A stretch of DNA of 64,000 nucleotides. Source: Saccharomycopsis fibuligera x Saccharomycopsis cf. fibuligera (taxonomy: Eukaryota; Ascomycota; Saccharomycetes; Ascoideales; Saccharomycopsidaceae). Numbering within the stretch: position 1 is the stretch's first letter; each line of letters starts with the position of its first letter. Shown here in pieces: positions 43,711 through 55,066 of the stretch. The stretch is from contig CP012816.1 in NCBI GenBank assembly GCA_001936135.1, positions 1,863,501-1,927,500 on the forward strand, in the 5' to 3' direction. A program made the translations under genes and the position numbers. The notes under the pieces are model-generated. The model had not been told where the DNA came from. It saw only the letters and a program-made list of their open reading frames with translations, and ran no database searches.

Positions 43711-44112
43711 TCATTTGTACTTTTTCGCATAGTTTGTTAATTTTTTTGCTAATACAAAATCCACATCCGTTAGGCCTTTAGCGTCATGCGTTTGTAATAT
43801 TATATCTACCTTATTATAGGTGTACTGTACAGTAGGATGATGGCCTAATAAATGAGCTCTCATGTTGATTTGATTGATGAAGGAGCTGGTGTTTTCGAAA
43901 TTTCTAAGAGTGAAACTTTTTTGAATGCATTCTTGGTCATGGAATTTCAGCAAACGCCATTCACTGCTTGGTGCAGTTGCTGCTATTTCTGCTTGGTTTC
44001 CTCCGGCACTGGTTGCAGTGTTTATTGCAGCATTGAGTTGTTTCAACTTCTCCATGATTTCCTCGGGCCTCAACTTCACTGCAGCAGCTTTGACAATTTT
44101 ATTGTAAGTCAT
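43711..44112 (-). CDS. Pterin-4a-carbinolamine dehydratase family protein
   Basis: 133-residue member of the PCD/DCoH family, which dehydrates 4a-hydroxytetrahydropterins. The C-terminal half shows the family signature: FINQINMRAHLLGHHPTVQYTYNKVDIILQTHDAKGLTDVDF by position, with the two active-site His of the HHP motif near 92-93 and the Thr-His-Asp that follows. An N-terminal 40-residue helix is Ala/Lys-rich. S. cerevisiae has a comparable protein (YHL018W, mitochondrial). The natural substrate in a yeast without known biopterin metabolism is unclear. Start at 44112 is the first ATG. Confidence 0.88.
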   Translation of the reverse strand: MTYNKIVKAAAVKLRPEEIMEKLKQLNAAINTATSAGGNQAEIAATAPSSEWRLLKFHDQECIQKSFTLRNFENTSSFINQINMRAHLLGHHPTVQYTYNKVDIILQTHDAKGLTDVDFVLAKKLTNYAKKYK

Positions 44113-44657
44113 GTTTCTGCGGGTTTTTATTACTCAATGTTGAAACAGAATAATGAATGGAGGAAAGTTACTGTCACTTGCACTCGGTGTTTCAATGTTT
44201 GAGACTCAAGAAAATATAATCAAATAGTTAGAAGGTGAATCAGCCCCGTGCATGCGGGATCAAAGATAATAGTAAACGAAATCTTTTACTTCTCTACGCA
44301 TTGCACCAGCTTTCGCTAATATCGCCGCTTTTAGGTCTAGGAATTACCCAAAATTAATTCACGTAGTATTCCTATGCCTTTCTATACATTTTCTGTCTAG
44401 GCATTGTACTGGTTTAGCAGACCAAAGGGCGGTCAACAACCATTTAGAGCCGTTTCACGTGACACCTCATTGAAGGCCTTTAGCTGCCACTCCGCAGACT
44501 ATACGTGGTTGAATATACGTTTCCTGTCAGATCCGGTAACTGTGTATAGTGCAAAGACAGCGACGCAGCATTTCCCAATCCACCACAATTCACAACCTGG
44601 CAAAGCTCAAGCTTCTTGTATTACCCGAAGCTTACTTGAATCTCAAAAGCCAAAAAG
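44113..44657. promoter_or_regulatory. Divergent promoter region, pterin dehydratase / APM2
   Basis: 545 bp between two divergent start codons. A small open frame at 44404-44682 overlaps the APM2 start and has no family features. A CACGTGACA-like motif is present near 44457. No RNA gene seen. Confidence 0.45.
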
Positions 44658-46985
44658 ATGGCGACAGCTATCACCATTTTAAACCATGAGTTGGCGCCCT
44701 TGGTGACTAGAGCATACAAGCTTGATGACGAGCACGATTCTTCATTAATAGAAATACTCGAGAATTTTAGACTTGTTCTTGCTAACAACAATATCAACAA
44801 TTTGCAGCCGGTGATACCGATTCGAGACTATAATTATGTCTACATATACTCCAACAACCTAATATTGCTTATTGTGGTGGCTAATCGATTCTATCAACTG
44901 GCCAACATAATGTGCTATTTGGTGTTTCTAAAGAATTTCGAGAGTATCTTGAAAAGTTATTTCAAGGTCCCAGTGCTTGACCAGGACATGATAATAGATA
45001 ATTATTTACTTTTGTATGAATTATTTGATGAGGTGATGGACTTTGGATTTGTGCAAATAACGGATTATAATATTTTGAATGAGTACATCAAGATGAAGCT
45101 CAACATCTCATTAACCGAGGACGGCACAAGTGGCACCAACAACCACAACAGTAATAACAATAGCAACAGTAGCAGCGCTAGTCACTATAACTCCAAATCA
45201 GGCAAAAATAAAATTAAAGCGACGGAACTTGAACATGAATTAAATTCTAGCATATCCAGGATATCTACAACCCAGCTATCATGGCGGCCCAAAGGTATAT
45301 TTTACAAGAAAAACGAGGTGTTCATTGACATTATTGAAAAAATCAACCTTTTGGTGGATTCACAGAATCGTATAAAGAAGCAAGTGATACACGGTGAAGT
45401 TAAAGTGAAATGTTTTCTCTCGGGTATGCCAACCCTTAGGCTTGGATTAAATGAATTTCTAGTCCAAGATGAAGATAAAACTTCAACAATAGATTCTTTC
45501 AAAAAGGTGAAATTTGATAATATTAATTTCCATCAATGCGTGGAATTATCACAATTCTCTAATGATAATACCATTAGTTTTGTTCCACCTGATGGAAAAT
45601 TCAGTTTACTCAATTACAAATTACAAGTGCATAAGCCACCGCTCATTAAAGTTACAAATATAAGTTTTAAAAAAAAGATAATATATAGGAAGAAGCCATT
45701 ACGTCGTTCGCATAGCATACTGGACGATAATAAACAGCCTACATTAATCAATAAGCGAGCATATACCGCACCACAAAACATCTCGTCTTCAGTTAACGAC
45801 AGTGAACCGTCATTTTCATCATCTTCATTCGCTGTTCCGCCATCCACGTCATCCACAACTTTCCATCAAGATGATACTGCATCTATAGACTTGGCGGACA
45901 ACAGTAGCAACATAATAAAAGAAAGCAAACTTTTAATATCTGTTGATTTATTTACTAAATTCACCAAAAGGCTCTCAGCAAGCGATGTATCAGTAATAAT
46001 TCCCATCAATTTTAAAAAATACAACGTTAATTTTGACCAGATGCCACGATTTAAGACTAAAATTGGGGTAGTGGTTTTAGATTTGGAAAAACAGTGCATG
46101 ATTTGGAGAATATCTTCCATTGGGGGAGGCAGAGAGTTTCAAATGTTTAGTGAAATTAGTTTGAATAATGATGAGGAACTCATGCATAATAAAGAAGGAG
46201 AAAATGACAACGATAATAAAAGCACTAACACGATCAATACGGATGCAAACATAAGCACGATTAACAGTAAGAAGAGAACCAGTATAAGAAAACAACCAAG
46301 AAGTGAAACATTAGACGATTTCGATTCTTCTCTGGAAGATGACTCATCTGACTCAGAAGCCGAGAAAACCTATGATTACTACTACAACGATCACCACTTA
46401 ATGTCTCCGGAGGAGAGAAAAGCAAAAGAAAAAGCCGAAAAATTGAAAAAAATATACAAAACTATTAAAAAAGAGCAAAGAGAGTTGAGAAATTCAAAAC
46501 ATAATCGAAGTAGTGTCATAGCTAAATCAGAGGGCCCCACTTCGCCATCATTGCTCATGGAAAGTGATAACCATCAAGCGAATCAGGAAAATTTGTCAAA
46601 TTTAGCCAGTGTATTGGGATCCCCACCAATATCAACATCTGAACAACAGCAACAACACGAACGCGACACGGAAGTTATAGATTTATACGTGAATAAAAAT
46701 CTTATTAAAGTGAATTTCAAAATTGAAAACTTGACCCATTCTGGTTTAAAGGTGACCTACTTGAAAATAAACGAGCCCCAATTGAAGTATACTTCATTCC
46801 CTTGGGTGAAGTACATATCCACGAGTGACGAAGAATATGGGTTTAAGTTTGATTACAATTATCGAAAGAGGAAGGTGGAGACTATTGTGAAACATGTAAA
46901 GGAGCGCAAAGATGCTGCTGATCAGCATTCGACAAAGTTTATTGGTGGCGGTAATATACAAAAAAAGGTTTGGAAAAAATTGTAA
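44658..46985 (+). CDS. APM2: AP-1 clathrin adaptor medium subunit variant Apm2
   Basis: Alternative mu chain of the AP-1 clathrin adaptor at the Golgi/endosome; 775 residues. The N-terminal longin-like domain (1-155) includes VTRAYK, YFKVPVLDQDMIIDNYLLLYELFDEVMDFGFVQITD. The mu homology domain begins at about 213 with LSWRPKGIFYKKNEVFIDIIEKINLLVD, GEVKVKCFLSGMPTLRLGLNE and FHQCVELSQF, and ends with LKVTYLKINEPQLKYTSFPWVKY and SDEEY. It is interrupted by Ser/Asp/Glu-rich inserts (about 155-200, 375-415, 515-660), which is why I choose Apm2 over the compact Apm1. The next gene, convergent at 115 bp, encodes its known partner Mil1. Confidence 0.9.
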   Translation: MATAITILNHELAPLVTRAYKLDDEHDSSLIEILENFRLVLANNNINNLQPVIPIRDYNYVYIYSNNLILLIVVANRFYQLANIMCYLVFLKNFESILKSYFKVPVLDQDMIIDNYLLLYELFDEVMDFGFVQITDYNILNEYIKMKLNISLTEDGTSGTNNHNSNNNSNSSSASHYNSKSGKNKIKATELEHELNSSISRISTTQLSWRPKGIFYKKNEVFIDIIEKINLLVDSQNRIKKQVIHGEVKVKCFLSGMPTLRLGLNEFLVQDEDKTSTIDSFKKVKFDNINFHQCVELSQFSNDNTISFVPPDGKFSLLNYKLQVHKPPLIKVTNISFKKKIIYRKKPLRRSHSILDDNKQPTLINKRAYTAPQNISSSVNDSEPSFSSSSFAVPPSTSSTTFHQDDTASIDLADNSSNIIKESKLLISVDLFTKFTKRLSASDVSVIIPINFKKYNVNFDQMPRFKTKIGVVVLDLEKQCMIWRISSIGGGREFQMFSEISLNNDEELMHNKEGENDNDNKSTNTINTDANISTINSKKRTSIRKQPRSETLDDFDSSLEDDSSDSEAEKTYDYYYNDHHLMSPEERKAKEKAEKLKKIYKTIKKEQRELRNSKHNRSSVIAKSEGPTSPSLLMESDNHQANQENLSNLASVLGSPPISTSEQQQQHERDTEVIDLYVNKNLIKVNFKIENLTHSGLKVTYLKINEPQLKYTSFPWVKYISTSDEEYGFKFDYNYRKRKVETIVKHVKERKDAADQHSTKFIGGGNIQKKVWKKL

Positions 46986-47100
46986 AGTAGTCCAATGGCT
47001 CATTGGCGAAGCATTATTAAAATTTAAAAACGTTAGATTATTCATTTGTATTAATATACTTGCAAAATTACATATCATATTGGAAGTTGAATAATCTCAA

Positions 47101-50023
47101 TTATGGCATTTCTGTATCAACTTCTCCTTTGTTGTATTTTTTCTGTAGTTCTTCATTAGCCTTTTGTAATTCTCCGGTTTTCTTTAATTCATTGATCTCC
47201 TTTTTAAGCTCATCGACATTGAAGACTTCGTATTCTGCATTAGGATCAACTTTAGCTTTATTGCTTGCATTTTTGCCATGTTGTTTTGACTGAGAACCAT
47301 TACCATTACTACTAGCAACATTATCTTCATTGGTGTTTTCTTTATTTGTGTTATTTTTGTCATTAGTGCCAGATTCATATTGCCCTTCCGCATAAACTTC
47401 CCACCATTCTTTTCTCTTTGGCTTAAACCAAGACTTCCAGCCACTTTTTCTATGGCTACTGCTACTAGACTTGGAGTTTTTTTCTTTATCTTGAACAATC
47501 TGCTGAGCATTTTTGTCAAATTCCAACACTAACTCTCTTTGTCTTTCACTTTGTTCAGGATCTGGTTCATCAATTTCAATGAATTCTTCCGAAAGCACAT
47601 TCCATCCAACTAGCTTGAGAAGTTTAGGCATAGCCTTACGATACTCCATGTGGCCAGTTACGTATGGCGTGCAATCGAAACTCTCAATGCCTTCAATGTT
47701 TTCAATTGGTGATAATCCCACCACTCTTCTAATCCCACCACTGGTGGCTCGGAATAAGTATCCCAAGATCCAATCTTTTTTAGAATATCCACTAATAAAT
47801 TTTCCTGATACCACAGAACGACATAAAGCAAGCTGCTCCGGATCACATACAAATGGTGAACCAAATATAATCACATTTTCCACCAAGTCAAACGCTCCCT
47901 TTTTGGCCAATTCAAGTAAGCAGGAATAAATCAATCTTGAACCAATTGAGAATCCAACTAGGGTGACTGGACGTACCCCTAAATTTCTAGATAATAAGGT
48001 ATCGGCCAAAATCAAACCCGCGGCCCATGCGCGGTCCAATGAGACATTCCATGGGTTGTCTAATAAGTATCCCAATTTGGAAAGGGCCATTGGCACTTGA
48101 ATTGCTGCCATTAATGCCGTCAACACCGTAGCACCCAAAATTTGTTGCACTGACTGAGTAAGAATTTCAGTGGCTAAAATATTGATGGTTTGACCCACAG
48201 TGGTCAACATTTCTGGTTCCCATAACAATGAGTACAAATCTCCCATTACTGGATCAACCGTGGAGAAAGGCAATCTGATATCATCAACTTTACTGTTCAT
48301 CCATCCACTAACAGTGATGATCAAGTTAACCCTTCTATTACTATGCAATGGTCTGAATTCAAAAGTTTTAACTGCGCCGGTTCTTCTCATCATTCCCGCG
48401 GCTCCAACTTTAGCACCGATACCAGTGCTTACCGTAGTGACTATAGCAGTACCGGCGGTACCGGCAAGGAAAGTAGAAGTACCAGCGATACCTACTGTAG
48501 ACAATCCTGCCGCAATCCCAGCACCAATAAGTGGACCTAAAACACCACCAGAAATACCCAAAATCAAGCTTCCGCCAACTCCGGCTAACCCAATGTAGAT
48601 CATTCTCTTTTTCTTAGCCTTTTTAGCTCTATAATTAATGATTTCACTTTCATCAAGAGTTTGCTCCGATCCTTCATCAATTTCCAAAGCGTCAGTGAGC
48701 CTTCTTTCAAATTGGCATATTTCAAAATTGGTTAAATGCAAAGTTTCACCGAATTTCATTAATAAAGTTCGAGACCGTGAATCATAAACAGAGTCGTAAA
48801 TAAGTATTAAAAATAAATCACAAATGACAGTCCACGCAACATCAATGTCAATGATTTGTTTATTTTTAAGCTCATCTGTATCGATTTTAGGGGTCATATC
48901 TTTTTTGATATCATCATTAGAAGCCTTTAGTACTTCTTCATGTTTGTGCTGGTTTGAATCGATAGCCACCAAGTTATTTGGTGGAACTGGATCATTCAAA
49001 TTATCTTTCTGCGTTTCTATGGTATGCAAATCTGCTTGAGTACTGCCGCCTATTGATACATCCCTAGTATTATCAACTGTGCTGTTATCATTATCATCAT
49101 CATTATCATCATCATTGACCCTGATGGTATCATCATTGATGTCCATTTCTACGAGTTTAGCATTTTGCTGCAATTCTTCATTATAATACATTGGATTCTT
49201 GACACTTTCAACCTTAGCCAAACTTCTAGCAAGATCCGCTGGTTCTACTCCATGGTTACTCAAATTCTCAATCATTCTTTTTTCTTCCTTAGTGACGTCC
49301 ATATGTTCATACAAATTGGCCATCACCTTTTGAGACCAAACAGCTAATGATGCTTGGGCAGAGCTGAGCCGCTTGCTATTTTTAAGTCTGCGAGTATTGA
49401 TTTTAGCCAAATCTGTGGCCATTTCTGTCATTAATAGTTTGACTAGTCCAACGTAAGCGAATATTTCGTCTTCTTTCAACATTTCCTTGGTGGCTTGCAT
49501 TTGATCTAGAGCGTCTCTTGTCGTATCGTCAATAAAATCGTCATTGTATTCGTCATCTTCATCTTCATCTTCATTCTCACCCTCGCCTTCCTCGCCTTTT
49601 TTGGTTTTTTTGTTTTTACCATCCTGTTTCGTTGTATCCACGTTTTCTTTACTATTGCCATGAACGGTACTGCGAAACAAGAAATCGGTTCTTTTGTCAG
49701 TTTCGGCATAATTTTCCGCCTGCAGTTGTATAGCAATCCTAGTGTATCCTTTACTACTAGGCATGGTTCTTTGTTTGTCTTTGCTTTTAGTGTTTTTCAG
49801 ATCAAGTTCGTGTTGATTTGCCGCTTGTCCAAAACTTGTATCTGCGGCGGTATTTATTAATTCCCCTTTATCATCGTAGACGTTATAATTGTTTGCTACA
49901 GTAGGCATCTCTTGCCATTCTCCTCCTTCTTCATCATCGTCATCATCATAGTCATTGTCGCTGTAATCGTATAGTATGCCATTATCGTTATCATCATTAC
50001 TATTATTGTCAATATTAATATCC

Positions 50024-50062
<39 letters not shown>

Positions 50063-50805
50063 CTGTTATCATGTGTATTGTCCGTTTCAATGTTCCTTAC
50101 ATTGACGTTGCTCGGCTGAGTGGCATCAGCTTCCCGGGGTACATCAATATCATTCAGGCTTGTATTTGGCAGCAGACTTTGTATGCCTTGCGTGCTTTGC
50201 AAATTTTGTATATGCTGTATATCACTACCTTCATTTTTGATTCCATTGGCTTGACTTCCTGTTTCACCCAAGACGCCATCATCATTATTTGAAGCGGTAT
50301 TTTTGTTATTTTGGTAAAGGCTAGTATGGCCATACTCATCATCATCCTCTGGCCTTGTTTCTCCCAAATTAAACTCAACAAAGTTCGCACCACCAGAAGA
50401 GGGAGAAGGCACGCCTGTCTCTCCTAAATCTCCACCAAGATCAAACTCAACAAAGCTAGAGATGGGCTCTTGTTCTCCTGTAGTATGATTGTCACGATGC
50501 ACATTGCCAAGACCATCATAGGTCTTCTCTTCCTCTTCATTTATAAGATCATACTGAGTTGGGTCAACTGTAGGCAACAGCGGCAAGGACGGCAAATCGT
50601 TAAGCTTTACTACTGATCCAGCAATCAAACTGTTTGATCTTTCTGATCTCGTACGCGGTTTCTGTTGAGATATATGTGATGACTGGTCCGATCCAAATGT
50701 TGTTCCTACGTCATCACCACTGCCACTACTGTCAGCGTTGAATCGAGATGTATACGGATCATTGTTATTGCTAGTGCTGCTGCTGTGGTTTTGATCCGTC
50801 AGCAT
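47101..50805 (-). CDS. MIL1: Mil1/TMCO4-family putative lipase, AP-1 (Apm2) partner
   Basis: Predicted membrane-associated alpha/beta-hydrolase-fold protein of 1234 residues. S. cerevisiae Mil1 (YFL034W) binds the Apm2 form of AP-1 and affects cargo sorting. The C-terminal DUF726/TMCO4 domain spans about 640-1100: a Gly/Ala-rich membrane-inserting segment (LAGVGGSLILGISGGVLGPLIG and similar) near 755-830, then the nucleophile elbow LVGFSIGSR near 950 and VENVIIFGSPFV. The N-terminal 450 residues are disordered and acidic with Asn runs, and contain three copies of an acidic FVEFxLG-type motif (residues about 115-155), plausible adaptor-binding linear motifs. The C-terminus is charged and coiled. 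Confidence 0.88.
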
Positions 50806-51582
50806 ATTTGAGTATTTGAATTTGAGTATATGGCCAATCGGCGAACGCAGAGATTGATTTGGCCAACTTAAAATGGGTGTTTTTTGTTTTTGTTTTTGTT
50901 TTCTTGTTTTGTTTTATTTTATATTATTATATGTAATATTGCGTGAGTACTAACTGGCTTGTACATGGAAAGCGTTGTGTTACAATATAATATAACCTGG
51001 ATTTGAATTCAGATCTAAATTGAATTGACAGCGTACCTCATCGGCGGTTAGAATGCCGAGGCAGTAGTACTCAATAAGTAAGTTTGTAATCTTTTGAACT
51101 GTAATCTATAGATGATTGTAGGAGACACATCAATTGCTCGTTAGAAAAGAGTACAGTAGTGCGCGCACGTGATGATAATACAAAAGCCAACACAACATAA
51201 CACAACACAAGCTTCAAGGGTAATTGATAATAGCCGGATATTACTTACTTACTTACTGGATGGGAGTATGTATATGTAGCACATACAAACTTCCAAACCA
51301 CCACAGATTGAGAGCGTACTCTTTAAGCTTCAAAGCTAGGTTTTGAAAAAAAAAGGTTATGCATTATAATACCTAAGTCAATAGAATAAAAATACCATTA
51401 CAATTTAAAAGCACAACAAACCAGAGGGTCTTTGCTTCTTTGGTCTTTTTTTGTTTTTTAAAAAAGTTTATTAAACTAAAAGTATAATGAGACGCAGAGG
51501 GGGAAAGTTATGATGTGATTATTGTAGTATAAAACGTAATTGTAAAGAGAAGAGAAAACAATGACCTGATTCTTTGAATTCC
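50806..51582. other. MIL1 promoter / RPS14 3' region
   Basis: 777 AT-rich bases. (TTAC)4 occurs near 51242-51257 and an ACAAC/ACACA-rich stretch near 51190-51212. No RNA gene found. Confidence 0.4.
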
Positions 51583-52671
51583 TTACAATCTTCTACCACG
51601 ACGACCACCCTTTCTTCTGGTAGAGTCAGATGGAACTGGGGTAACATCTTCAATTCTACCGATTCTCAAACCGGATCTGGCCAAAGCTCTCAAAGCGGAT
51701 TGACCACCTGGACCTGGGGTCTTGGTCTTAGTACCACCGGTAGCTCTTAATTTGACGTGAACAGCGGTAATACCAACTTCTTTACATCTTTGAGCAACGT
51801 CTTGAGCAGCCAACATAGCAGCGTATGGAGAAGATTCGTCACGGTCAGCCTTGACTTTCATACCACCGGTGACACGGGCAATGGTTTCCTTGCCGGACAA
51901 ATCGGTGACGTGAACGAAGGTATCGTTGAAAGAAGCAAAGATACGGGCAACACCAAAGACTTGGGAGCCGTCACGGGCTTGTGGGCCTAAAGTAACATTT
52001 TCTAAAGACAATGTTAGTATACTGCGGATTATGATGGATGCCGACTAGAGAGAGAGCGAGCGAGTTGCTGAATGAGTGGCCACAACGGCGGTTTTGAATG
52101 GCATCGTGTCGCCATGATTATTTGTCATGACTATTTTTTCAACGGATATTGCAATCCGCGTGGCTGTTTATGGATTTGTACTTTGTTTGCGACTTGCGAT
52201 TACTGTCCTAGCGAACAGCTCTCGATACAAGCGCACAGTGGCGATATTTGCAGAGCTGAGTGATACCTTGCTTTCGAAGCTTGCAATAGTTTGCGAATGA
52301 CAAACGTAGTATAATGATGAACCGCTTCCATCGGCAGTGCTGCTTGAACTGGCAACCAGTGCATGCCATTCGAGTGTGCACTTATATTAATCTTGATCTT
52401 GGTATTGGTTTTGTTTTTGGTTTTGTTTTTGATTTTGACTTTGGTCTTGATCTTGGGCCTGACATTGCGGTCGCCTCTTCGACTCGCACGTCTTGCTCAT
52501 TATAAAAATTTTTTCCATCTCTGAAACCAAATTTCACTTTTGAGCTCTGACAACAATGATGAAATAACGATGCTGAACGATACCTTGACGACACTAATCC
52601 GCTCAGTCATTCTCTTCGTCACACAGACAGTACGCTGCCGAACAGTTTTATCACATACCTTTTGAAGCCAT
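51583..52671 (-). CDS. RPS14: 40S ribosomal protein S14 (uS11), two exons
   Basis: Component of the small-subunit platform near the mRNA exit. Exon 1 is 52659-52671 (ATGGCTTCAAAAG), the intron 52002-52658 (657 nt; GTATGT donor, TACTAAC at plus 52013-52019, TTTAG acceptor) and exon 2 51583-52001. The splice restores codon G|AA and gives [15 protein letters not shown]..., 143 residues, ending GGRRGRRL. Starting at the in-frame ATG inside the intron would give a false N-terminus. The core ([61 protein letters not shown]) is canonical. An early intron is also present in S. cerevisiae RPS14A/B, where free Rps14 represses splicing. Confidence 0.96.
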
Positions 52672-53682
52672 TTTGGATAGATATTATGTGCTGTGTAGTA
52701 CCTGGGTCTTTCAAAGTGGTCCTGGGATCCTCAAGTATTGGTTTTGTATAATTTTCTTTTTTTTTCTCTTTCTTCGCTCGCACGCACGCACGCTCGTTCA
52801 CCCGCCAGTGGGAGCAGCAGTCCAGCAGTCCCAGCTGCAGCGCTAGCGGGAAGCAGGTGCTCGCTCGCTCACTCACTCACTCACTCACTCACTCGCACGC
52901 TCAGACGCTCGTTACACGTACAGTTTCCCGCTCCAGGTTCTCTGCTTAGCAGAGCGGTGCACGGGTGTCACGGGGACAGCAGAAGCGCTGCGACATTGCA
53001 TTCCTTTTGGAGAAAAACAGTCACAGAGAGTCACGTGGGGTCGCAAATGGACATTTTACTTCTTTGCAGAAGGAAATATGCATAATTTCCCCAACATTGC
53101 ATATGGTCTTTGAGAGCAGCAGCAGCAGCATCGCCATCGCTATCTGCTGCTGCTGCTGCTGATATGATGATGATGATGATGATGATTATGGTGATCGGAA
53201 ACTTGCCTGTGGTTTGCGAATGCAGCGGAAATCACGTTGAGCGTGAAAAATGCTACTACCAAGTTTTCCATACCAGCTGTGACGCGCTGATCAAAACCTA
53301 TGAGGAAAGGACAAGCAGATATCATGTCTTTCGTAGAAGAGCTTGCCAACGGCAGGACAGCACACAGCCAACCAATACTGTAGACACACACTGCGCGGCA
53401 GAGCCGTCTGTGTACAGGTGGCACTATGCGTGGCACTATACATCTACAGCTGTCTGTTTGGCGACACGACTAGGAGCCAGCATGCTGGAATACTGCAGAG
53501 AAAGACCCTGGACCACAGTGGGCGTGGTGGCTACAGTTCGCGTTGACACACGGGCCCGCCAGCAACACAGGCAGCAAGACGGCCAGCTACAAGGCATCTT
53601 TCAGCGAAACACTCTACACCGCACATTGAACTAGATTCAAATAAAATACATTAAAACAAGCGTCTAATAATATATTACTAGC
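52672..53682 (-). promoter_or_regulatory. RPS14 promoter region and RPS22 3' region, repeat-rich
   Basis: Upstream of RPS14 lie GAAAAACAGTCACAG (53012-53026) and GTCACGTG (53030-53037). The first recurs almost exactly in the RPS22/RPL39 intergenic region. Short tandem repeats are abundant: TCAC units at about 52866-52893, CTG units at 53143-53160, and ATG units at 53163-53183. A 174-codon plus-strand frame across the repeats is not credible as a gene. Confidence 0.6.
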
Positions 53683-54075
53683 TTAGTAAACGAAACCCAA
53701 GATTTTACCAGCAACGTGCTTTCTCTTGGCTTCTTCGTGGTCGATGATACCGGCAGAGGTGGTCAAGATAACGAAACCGAATTGTCTGGCTGGCAACAAG
53801 TTGTCAGTCCATTTTTCAATGTCGTCGATTTTGACATTGTATCTTGGGGAGATAACACCGCACTTGTTCAATCTACCGTTCAACTGGACAACAATCTTGC
53901 CAGATCTGTGGTCGTCGATGTACTCGAATTCACCAATGTAACCGTGTTTTTGCATAACTTGCAAGAATTTGATGATGACCTTGGAAGATGGTCTGATCAA
54001 CACTTGTCTTCTACCAGCTTTAGAAGCATTGTTGATGGAGTTCAAGGCATCGGCTAAGACGGAGGCTCTGGTCAT
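53683..54075 (-). CDS. RPS22: 40S ribosomal protein S22 (uS8)
   Basis: Small-subunit core protein uS8, 130 residues, uninterrupted from [24 protein letters not shown] to GKILGFVY, with the conserved [33 protein letters not shown] and [12 protein letters not shown]-type segments (here [12 protein letters not shown]). No coding intron, unlike S. cerevisiae RPS22B, but the leader carries an intron just before the ATG. Codon bias is very high and CTG is avoided. Confidence 0.97.
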   Translation of the reverse strand: MTRASVLADALNSINNASKAGRRQVLIRPSSKVIIKFLQVMQKHGYIGEFEYIDDHRSGKIVVQLNGRLNKCGVISPRYNVKIDDIEKWTDNLLPARQFGFVILTTSAGIIDHEEAKRKHVAGKILGFVY

Positions 54076-54081
54076 TTTGGC

Positions 54082-54487
54082 CTAAAAGGATGTTAGTAAG
54101 GGCGGATTCTTCTTTTTTTTCCTTTCTTGTTTTTTTGTGTGCCGCAGCAGCGCCAGTGCTGCTCAGCAAAGTTGGTGAAATAATGCAAATGGTCTATCTC
54201 GTGAACTGTATTGTACCGTCATCGCACCAACGCGCATAGGGCCTGAGGTGCGGCTTTGCGGTGGCAGAATACAATCCCGAACAACAGAGACGTCTAATAT
54301 CACCTTGCGCATACATTTTGGCCTCAATGAATCCTGCTTTCGAGTAGCAGATATCCTAGAAGAATAAAGAATAAGATACCATAATCACATTTTTTAGACG
54401 ATATTGAGAGACATTGTTGGACACGGCTGCAGTTATTTCATCAACTTGTGCTGTGGTGCGGTTGGACTGGCAGAGCAGTAGACATAC
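54082..54487 (-). other. Intron in the 5' UTR of RPS22
   Basis: Donor GTATGT (plus 54482-54487 as ACATAC), branch point TACTAAC (plus 54092-54098 as GTTAGTA) and acceptor CTTTTAG ending at 54082, only 6 bases upstream of the ATG. Length 406 nt. S. cerevisiae RPS22B also has a 5'-UTR intron, which there controls RNA stability through Rnt1. I found no convincing C/D snoRNA inside; an H/ACA RNA cannot be excluded by eye. Confidence 0.85.
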
Positions 54488-55066
54488 TAGATATTAATTA
54501 TGGTCTTAATCTTCTGTGAGTAGTGCTGGGGAAAACCAGATCAGGGCAAGAGGAAATTTTCAGTGACAATTTTGTTTTGGGTGGGTTTTCTTGGTGCAAG
54601 ATCGTGATACCGCTGGTTGCAGCCTGGCGAGCGAGCGGGAGCGAGAACGAGAGCGAGCGCGGCACTGGCACACCGGCCGCTGGGAGACTGTGACTGAGAA
54701 CAAAACAAGAAAAAAGAAAAGAGAAAACTGGAGGTCACATGGCTATATGCCCCGATTGGAAAAAACCAGTCACAGCAGCGGCCGACGCACTTTTTCTTGC
54801 CGTTTTCTGGCTTCAGGCGCCTGTAGTGTCACGTGAGTGTTCGACGGGGCACGCAACACCAATCCTGCCGAATTTTCGTTTTTTTTTTTTTGCGCAGTCG
54901 CAGAGTCGCAGTCGCCCTGGCCATGGCGGGTGGGCAGAGAGCCAGCAGCAAAGTCAAAGGAAAAAAAAAAGCTTTACTGACGAGAATATTGCCATCTTGT
55001 TGCACCGAAAGAGTCTTTTGGAATAGTGAACCTTAGGTTGATTAACTCAAACAGAAAACATTAAAG
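54488..55066. promoter_or_regulatory. Divergent RPS22 / RPL39 promoter
   Basis: 579 bp between two ribosomal-protein genes. It contains GAAAAAACCAGTCACAG (54759-54775) and GTCACGTG (54828-54835), the same pair of elements found upstream of RPS14. A GAGCGAGC-type repeat lies at about 54626-54661. In Candida, Cbf1 (GTCACGTG) with Tbf1 is known to drive ribosomal-protein genes. Confidence 0.65.

Noticed and set aside
51583-52011. RPS14 start at the ATG at 52011
   Set aside because: That ATG lies between branch point and splice acceptor; the true first exon is 52659-52671.
53163-53291. Box C-like ATGATGA repeats with a CTGA near 53288
   Set aside because: The box C copies are part of an ATG microsatellite, spacing is too long and no guide match is seen.
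53110-53634. 174-codon plus-strand open frame
   Set aside because: It crosses CTG and ATG microsatellites in a ribosomal-protein promoter region and has no domain features.
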